DNA of 31,781 nucleotides from Saccoglossus kowalevskii (lineage: Eukaryota > Hemichordata > Enteropneusta > Harrimaniidae): contig NW_003144299.1 in the NCBI RefSeq assembly GCF_000003605.2, forward strand, positions 43,404-75,184, in the 5' to 3' direction. The notes under the pieces were generated by a model. The model ran no database searches, was not told the origin of the DNA, and saw only the letters and a program-made list of their open reading frames with translations. Made by a program: the position numbers and the translations under genes. Shown piece by piece: positions 23,801-31,781 of the stretch (position 1 is its first letter; each line of letters begins with the position of its first letter).

Positions 23801-26174
23801 GTATAACCTACATTTATCTGCAGTGTGACTAGGTGTATAACATACATTTATCTACAGTGTGACTAGGTGTATAACCTACATTTATTTGCAGTGTGACGAG
23901 GTGTATAATCCACCTTTATCTGCAGTGTAACTAGGTGTATAACCCACCTTTATCTGCACTGTGATTAGGTGTATAACCCACATTTATCTGCAATGTGACT
24001 CGGTGTATAACCTACATTTATCTGCAGTGTGACTAGGTGTATAACCCACTTCTATCTGCAGTGTGACTAGGTGTTTAACCTACATTTTTCTGCAGTGTGA
24101 CTAGGTGTGTAACCTACATTTATCTGCAGTGTGACTAGGTGTATAACCTACATTTTTCTGCAGTGTGACTAGGTGTATAACCCACCTTTATCTGCTCTGT
24201 GACTAGGTGTATAACCTACATTTATCTGCAGTGTGACTAGGTGTATAACCCACCTTTATCTGCAGTGTGACAAGGTGTATAACCTACATTTATCTGCAGT
24301 GTGACTAGGTTTATAACCTTTATTTATCTGCAGTGTGACTAGGTGTATAACCTATATTTATCTGCACTGTGACTAGGTGTATAACACACCTTTATCTGCA
24401 GTGTGACTAGGTGTATAACCCACCTTTATCTGCACTGTGACTAGGTGTATAACCCACATTTATCTGCAGTGTGACTAGGTGTATAACCTACATTTATCTG
24501 CAGTGTGACTAGGTGTAAAACCTACATTTATCTGCAGTGTGACTAGGTGTATAACCCACATTTAACTGCAGTATGACTAGGTGTATAACCTACATTTATC
24601 TGCAATGTGACTAGGTGTATAACCTACATTTATCTGCAGTGTGACTAGGTGTATAACCTACATTTATCTGCAGTGTGACTAGGTGTATAACCTATATTTA
24701 TCTGCAGTGAGACTAGGTGTATAACCCACCTTTATCTGCAGTGTGACTAGGTGTATAACCCACCTTTATCTGCAGTGTGACTAGGTGTATAACCTACATT
24801 TATCTGCAGTGTGACTAGGTGTATAACCTACATTTATCTGCAGTGTGACTAGCTGTATAACCTACATTTATCTGCAGTGTGACTAGGTGTATAACCCACC
24901 TTTTTCTGCAGTGTGACTAGGTATATAACCCACCTTTATCTGCAGTGTGACTAGGTGTATAACCTACATTTATCTGCAGTGACTAGGTATATAACCTACA
25001 TTTATCTGCAGTGTGACTAGGTGTATAACCCACCTTCATCTGCAGTGTGAGTAGGTGTATAACCTACATTTATCTGCAGTGTGACTAGGTGTATAACCCA
25101 CCTTTATCTGCAGTGTGACTAGATGTATACCCTACATTTATCTGCAGTGTGACTAGGTGTATAACCTACATTTATGTGCAGTGTGACTAGGTGTATAACC
25201 TCCATTTATCTGCAGTGAGACTAGGTGTATAACCCACCTTTATCTGCACTGTGACTAGGTGTATAACCTACATTTATCTGCAGTGTGACTAGGTGTATAA
25301 CCTACATTTATCTGCAGTGTGACTAGGTGTATAACCCACCTTCATCTGCAGTGTGACTAAATGTATAACCTACATTTATTTGCAGTGTGACTAGGTGTAT
25401 AACCCACCTTTATCTGCAGTGTGACTAGGTGTATAACCTACATTTATCTGCAGTGTGACTAGGTTATAACCAACCTTTATCTGCAGTGTGACTAGGTGTA
25501 TAACCAACCTTTATCTGCAGTGTGACTAGGTGTATAACCCACCATCATCTGCAGTGTGACTAGGTGTATAACCGACATTTATCTGCAGTGTGACTAGGTG
25601 TATAACCTACATTTATCTGCAGTGTGACTAGGTGTATAACCTACATTTAACTGCAGTGTGACTAGGTGTATAACCTACATTTATCTGCAGTGTCACTAGG
25701 TGTATAACCCACCTTCATCTGCAGTGTGACTAGGTGTATAACCTACATTTAACTGCAGTGTTACTAGGTGTATAACCCACCTTTATCTGCACTGTGACTA
25801 GGTGTATAACCCACATTTATCTGCAATGTGACTCGGTGTATAACCTACATTTATCTGCAGTGTGACTAGGTGTATAACCCACTTTTATCTGCAGTGTGAC
25901 TAGGTGTTTAACCTACATTTTTCTGCAGTGTGACTAGGTGTGTAACCTACATTTATCTGCAGTGTGACTAGGTGTATAACCTACATTTTTCTGCAGTGTG
26001 ACTAGGTGTATAACCCACCTTTATCTGCTCTGTGACTAGGTGTATAACCCACATTTAACTGCAGTGTGACTAGGTGTATAACCTACATTTATCTGCAGTG
26101 TGACTAGGTGTATAACCCACCTTTATCTGCAGTGTGACAAGGTGTAAAACCTACATTTATCTGCAGTGTGACTA

Positions 26175-27738
26175 GGTTTATAACCTTTATTTATCTGCAC
26201 TGTGACTAGGTGTATAACCTATATTTATCTGCAGTGTGACTAGTTGTATAACACACCTTTATCTGCAGTGTGACTAGGTGTATAATCTGCATTTATCTGC
26301 AGTGTGACTAGGTGTATAACCTACATTTGTCTGCAGTGTGACTAGGTGCATAACCCACCTTTATCTGCAGTGTGACTAGGTGTATAACCCACATTTATCT
26401 GCAGTGTGACTAGTTGTGTAACCCTCCTTTATCTGCAGTGTGACTAGGTGTATAACCCACATTTATCTGCAGTGTCACTAGGTGTATAACCCACATTTAT
26501 CTGCAGTGTGACTAGGTGTATAACCTACATTTATCTGCAGTGTGACTAGGTGTATAACCTACATTTATCTGCAGTGTGACTAGGTGCATAACCCACCTTT
26601 ATCAGCAGTGTGACTAGGTGTATAACCCACATTTATCTGCAGTGTGACAAGGTGTATAACCCACGTTTATCTGCAGTGTGACTAGGTGTATAACCCACAT
26701 TTATCTGCAGTGTCACTAGGTTTATAACCTACATTTATCTGCAATGTGACTAGGTGCATAATCCACCTTTATCTGCAGTGTGACTAGGTGTATAACCCAC
26801 ATTTATCTGCAGTGTGACTAGGTGTATAACCTACATTTATCTGCAGTGTGACTAGGTGTATAACCCACCTTTATCTGCAGTGTGACTAGGTGTATAACCC
26901 ACCTTTATCTGCACTGTGACTAGGTGTATAACCCACATTTATCTGCAGTGTGACTAGGTGTATAACCTACATTTATCTGCAGTGTGACTAGGTGTAAAAC
27001 CTACATTTAGCTGCAGTGTGACTAGGTGTATAACCCACATTTAACTGCAGTATGACTAGGTGTATAACCTACATTTATCTGCAGTGTGACTAGGTGTATA
27101 ACCTACATTTATCTGCAGTGTGACTAGGTGTATAACCTACATTTATCTGCAGTGTGACTAGGTGTATAACCTATATTTATCTGCTGTGAGACTAGGTGTA
27201 TAACCCACCTTTATCTGCAGTGTGACTAGGTGTATAACCCACCTTTATCTGCAGTGTGACTAGGTGTATAACCTACATTTATCTGCAGTGTGACTAGGTG
27301 TATAACCTACATTTATCTGCAGTGTGACTAGCTGTATAACCTACATTTATCTGCAGTGTGACTAGGTGTATAACCCACCTTCATCTGCAGTGTGACTAGG
27401 TGTATAACCCACCTTTATCTGCAGTGTGACTAGGTGTATAACCTACATTTATCTGCAGTGTGACTAGGTGTATAACCTACATTTATCTGCAGTGTGACTA
27501 GCTGTATAACCTACATTTATCTGCAGTGTGACTAGGTGTATAACCCACCTTCATCTGCAGTGTGACTAGGTGTATAACCTACATTTATCTGCAGTGTGAC
27601 TAGGTGTATAACCCACCTTTATCTGCAGTGTGACTAGATGTATACCCTACATTTATCTGCAGTGTGACTAGGTGTATAACCTACATTTATGTGCAGTGTG
27701 ACTAGGTGTATAACCTCCATTTATCTGCAGTGTGACTA
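26175..27738 (+). repeat. Higher-order block II, copy 1 (46 monomers = 41 + 5)
   Basis: The block is 1,564 bp, 46 x 34, and is followed by a second copy. Paired markers at +1,564 include AACCTTTATTTATCTGCAC (26183 and 27747), TAGTTGTGTAACC (26411 and 27975), the private variant ATCAGCAG, and CTGCTGTGAG (27181 and 28745). An internal five-monomer (170-bp) duplication, seen as TAGCTGTATAACC at 27329 and 27499, accounts for the difference from the 41-monomer unit. Confidence 0.9.
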
Positions 27739-29110
27739 GGTGTATAACCTTTATTTATCTGCACTGTGACTAGGTGTATAACCTATATTTATCTGCAGTG
27801 TGACTAGTTGTATAACACACCTTTATCTGCAGTGTGACTAGGTGTATAATCTGCATTTATCTGCAGTGTGACTAGGTGTATAACCTACATTTGTCTGCAG
27901 TGTGACTAGGTGCATAACCCACCTTTATCTGCAGTGTGACTAGGTGTATAACCCACATTTATCTGCAGTGTGACTAGTTGTGTAACCCTCCTTTATCTGC
28001 AGTGTGACTAGGTGTATAACCCACATTTATCTGCAGTGTCACTAGGTGTATAACCCACATTTATCTGCAGTGTGACTAGGTGTATAACCTACATTTATCT
28101 GCAGTGTGACTAGGTGTATAACCTACATTTATCTGCAGTGTGACTAGGTGCATAACCCACCTTTATCAGCAGTGTGACTAGGTGTATAACCCACATTTAT
28201 CTGCAGTGTGACAAGGTGTATAACCCACGTTTATCTGCAGTGTGACTAGGTGTATAACCCACATTTATCTGCAGTGTCACTAGGTTTATAACCTACATTT
28301 ATCTGCAATGTGACTAGGTGCATAATCCACCTTTATCTGCAGTGTGACTAGGTGTATAACCCACATTTATCTGCAGTGTGACTAGGTGTATAACCTACAT
28401 TTATCTGCAGTGTGACTAGGTGTATAACCCACCTTTATCTGCAGTGTGACTAGGTGTATAACCCACCTTTATCTGCACTGTGACTAGGTGTATAACCCAC
28501 ATTTATCTGCAGTGTGACTAGGTGTATAACCTACATTTATCTGCAGTGTGACTAGGTGTAAAACCTGCATTTAGCTGCAGTGTGACTAGGTGTATAACCC
28601 ACATTTAACTGCAGTATGACTAGGTGTATAACCTACATTTATCTGCAGTGTGACTAGGTGTATAACCTACATTTATCTGCAGTGTGACTAGGTGTATAAC
28701 CTACATTTGTCTGCAGTGTGACTAGGTGTATAACCTATATTTATCTGCTGTGAGACTAGGTGTATAACCCACCTTTATCTGCAGTGTGACTAGGTGTATA
28801 ACCCACCTTTATCTGCAGTGTGACTAGGTGTATAACCTACATTTATCTGCAGTGTGACTAGGTGTATAACCTACATTTATCTGCAGTGTGACTAGCTGTA
28901 TAACCTACATTTATCTGCAGTGTGACTAGGTGTATAACCCACCTTCATCTGCAGTGTGACTAGGTGAATAACCTACATTTATCTGCAGTGTGACTAGGTG
29001 TATAACCCACCTTTATCTGCAGTGTGACTAGATGTATACCCTACATTTATCTGCAGTGTGACTAGGTGTATAACCTACATTTATGTGCAGTGTGACTAGG
29101 TGTATAACCT
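27739..29110 (+). repeat. Higher-order block II, copy 2 (about 41 monomers)
   Basis: Tandem copy of 26175-27738 without the extra 170 bp. After the internal duplication the offset falls from 1,564 to 1,394 bp, for example GATGTATACCC at 27637 and 29031. The match ends near the CCTCCATTT variant at about 29105; block I type variants follow to the right edge. Confidence 0.88.
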
Positions 29111-31781
29111 CCATTTATCTGCAGTGAAACTAGGTGTATAACCCACCTTTATCTGCACTGTGACTAGGTGTATAACCTATATTTATCTGCAGTGTGACTA
29201 GGTGTATAACCTACATTTATCTGCAGTGTGACTAGGTGTATAACCCACCTTCATCTGCAGTGTGACTAAATGTATAACCTACATTTATTTGCAGTGTGAC
29301 TAGGTGTATAACCCACCTTTATCTGCAGTGTGACTAGGTGTATAACCTACATTTATCTGCAGTGTGACTAGGTGTATAACCAACCTTTATCTGCAGTGTG
29401 ACTAGGTGTATAACCAACCTTTATCTGCAGTGTGACTAGGTGTATAACCCACCATCATCTGCAGTGTGACTAGGTGTATAACCGACATTTATCTGCAGTG
29501 TGACTAGGTGTATAACCTACATTTATCTGCAGTGTGACTAGGTGTATAACCTACATTTAACTGCAGTGTGACTAGGTGTATAACCTACATTTATCTGCAG
29601 TGTCACTAGGTGTATAACCCACCTTCATCTGCAGTGTGACTAGGTGTATAACCTACATTTAACTGCAGTGTCACTAGGTGTATAACCCACCTTCATCTGC
29701 AGTGTGACTAGGTGTATAACCCACATTTATCTGCAGTGTGACTAGGTGTATAACCAACCTTTATCTGCAGTGTGCCTAGGTGTATAACCCACCTTCATCT
29801 GCAGTGTGACTAGGTGTATAACCGACATTTATCTGCAGTGTGACTAGATGTATAACCTAAATTTATCTGCAGTGTGACTAGGTGTATAACCTATATATAT
29901 CTGCAGTGTGACTAGGTGTATAACCTACATTTATCTGCAGTGTGACTAGGTGTATAACCTACATTTATCTGCAGTGTGACTAGGTGTATAACCCACCTTT
30001 ATCTGCAGTGTGAGTAGGTGTATAACCCACCTTTATCTGCAGTGTGACTAGGTGTATAACCCACCTTTATCTGCAGTGTGACTAGGTGTATAACCTACAT
30101 TTATCTGCAGTGAGACTAGGTGTATAACCCACATTTATCTGCAGTGTGACTAGGTGTATAACCTACATTTATCTGCAGTGTGACTAGGTGTATAACCTAC
30201 ATTTATCTGCAGTGAGACTAGGTGTATAACCTACATTTATCTGCAGTGAGACTAGGTATATAACCTACAGTTATCTGCAGTGTGACTAGGTGTATAACCT
30301 ATATTTATCTGCAGTGTGACTAGGTGTATAACCCACCTTTATCTGCAGTGTGACTAGGAGTACAACCCACCTTTATCTGCAGTGTGACTAGGTGTAAAAC
30401 CCACCTTTATCTGCAGTGTGACTAGGTGTATAACCTACACTTTTCTGCAGTGTGACTAGGTGTATAACCCACCTTCATCTGCAGTGTGACTAAATGTATA
30501 ACCTACATTTATTTGCAGTGTGACTAGGTGTATAACCTACATTTATCTGCACTTTGACTAGGTGTATAACCCACCTTCATCTGCAGTGTGACTAGATGTA
30601 TAACCTACAATTATCTGCAGTGTCACTAGGTGTATAACCCACCTTTATCTGCAGTGTAACTAGGTGTATAACCTACATTTATCTGCAGTGTAACTAGGTG
30701 TATAACCAACCTTTATCTGCAGTGTGACTAGGTGTATAACCTACATTTATCTGCAGTGTTGCTAGGTGTATAATCCACCTTTATCTGCAGTGTGACTAGG
30801 TGTATAACATACATTTATCTACAGTGTGACTAGGTGTATAACCTACATTTATTTGCAGTGTGACGAGGTGTATAATCCACCTTTATCTGCAGTGTAACTA
30901 GGTGTATAACCCACCTTTATCTGCAATGTGACTAGGTGTATAACCTACATTTATCTGCAGTGTGACTAGGTGTATAACCCACTTTTATCTGCAGTGTGAC
31001 TAGGTGTTTAACGTACATTTATTTGCAGTGTGACTAGGTGTATAACCTACATTTATCTGCAGTGTGACTAGGTGTATAACCTACATTTATCTGCAGTGTG
31101 ACTAGGTGTATAACCCACCTATATCTGCAGTGTGACTAGGTGTATAACCCACCTTTATCTGCAGTGTGACTAGGTGTATAACCCACCTTTATCTGCAGTG
31201 TGACAAGGTGTATAACCAACCTTTATCTGCAGTGTGACTAGGTGTATAACCAACCTTTATATGCAGTGTGACTAGGTGTATAACCCACCTTCATCTGCAG
31301 TGTGACTAGGTGTATAACCGACATTTATCTGCAGTGTGACTAGGTGTATAACCTACATTTATCTGCAGTGTGACTAGGTGTATAACCTACATTTAACTGC
31401 AGTGTGACTAGGTGTATAACCTACATTTATCTGCAGTGTCACTAGGTGTATAACCCACCTTCATCTGCAGTGTGACTAGGTGTATAACCTACATTTAACT
31501 GCAGTGTCACTAGGTGTATAACCCACCTTCATCTGCAGTGTGCCTAGGTGTATAACCCACCTTCATCTGCAGTGTGACTAGGTGTATAACCGACATTTAT
31601 CTGCAGTGTGACTAGATGTATAACCTAAATTTATCTGCAGTGTGACTAGGTGTATAACCTATATATATCTGCAGTGTGACTAGGTGTATAACCTACATTT
31701 ATCTGCAGTGTGACTAGGTGTATAACCTACATTTATCTGCAGTCTGACTAGGTGTATAACCCACCTTTATCTGCAGTGTGA

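Larger units (their letters stand above)
6918..31781 (+). repeat. 34-bp satellite array, about 732 head-to-tail monomers, running off the right edge
   Basis: The array is continuous. The consensus monomer has an exact copy at 6959-6992; its landmarks in order are TTTATCTGCAG (with a PstI palindrome CTGCAG), TGTGACTAGG and TGTATAACC, followed by a variable TACA. It is 38% GC and has no CpG. Dominant variants of the variable part are CCTACATTT, CCCACCTTT, CCCACCTTC, CCCACATTT, CCAACCTTT and CCGACATTT. Distances between landmarks are integer multiples of 34 once 11 length-variant monomers are allowed for: 32 bp near 7341, 15056, 18828 and 24977; 33 bp near 12121, 19121, 20141, 22251, 22451 and 25461; 35 bp near 20951. 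Stops TGA, TAG and TAA occur in the monomer and 34 is not a multiple of three, so no long reading frame exists. No transposon or gene interrupts it. Counts are by hand. Confidence 0.99.

Noticed and set aside
6918-31781. CRISPR array
   Set aside because: The 34-bp unit is contiguous head to tail with no unique spacers, and the window is eukaryotic.
6918-31781. Repeat protein or other coding function for the satellite
   Set aside because: Every monomer has TGA, TAG and TAA on the plus strand and TAG/TAA on the minus strand. The length is not a multiple of three, so all frames close quickly.
6918-31781. Hammerhead-ribozyme satellite (retrozyme type)
   Set aside because: Neither strand of the monomer contains the CTGATGA and GAAA core elements.
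6918-31781. Telomeric or subtelomeric repeat
   Set aside because: No TTAGGG-type motif; the unit is unrelated to known telomere repeats. A subtelomeric position cannot be excluded but has no support.

Overview
The window is nuclear DNA from an animal, most likely a marine invertebrate such as a mollusc or an invertebrate deuterostome. The evidence is spliced exons with GT/AG borders, AT-rich introns, two degraded non-LTR (LINE) retrotransposon remnants and a very long satellite array. There are no bacterial-type operons. The species cannot be read from the sequence.

Positions 73-4512, minus strand, hold three consecutive internal exons of an aldo-keto reductase (AKR) gene: 4512-4432 (81 bp), 1387-1271 (117 bp) and 179-73 (107 bp). 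They join in frame and their borders fall where vertebrate AKR1 genes are split. The first coding exons (active-site Asp/Tyr/Lys/His) and the last ones (C-terminus) are outside the readable part. The 3.0-kb intron between the 81- and 117-bp exons carries a TTTA microsatellite (1429-1897), an L2/CR1-like LINE 3' end (about 2085-2455) and a larger broken LINE reverse transcriptase (about 2600-4382). Both LINEs are on the plus strand, antisense to the AKR gene.

Positions 4513-6917 have no recognised gene. They hold a tandem duplication of about 111 bp, a GC-richer LTR-like stretch, a pair of inverted repeats that could bound a small non-autonomous element, and a perfect 10-bp-stem hairpin.

From about 6918 to the right edge (24.9 kb, 78% of the window) there is one uninterrupted head-to-tail satellite with a 34-bp monomer, about 732 copies by hand count. 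It is non-coding on both strands. Nearly every monomer keeps exactly 34 bp; landmark spacing fits only 11 length variants. The monomers are organised into higher-order blocks: a 44/45-monomer block, a 41-monomer block and a 30-monomer block, each tandemly duplicated, plus long-range copies such as 7021-7560 repeated at 18508-19047. Because no upstream AKR exon is visible between 4512 and the array, the satellite either lies inside a giant AKR intron or adjoins a 5'-truncated AKR gene. This array and its position are the most notable content.
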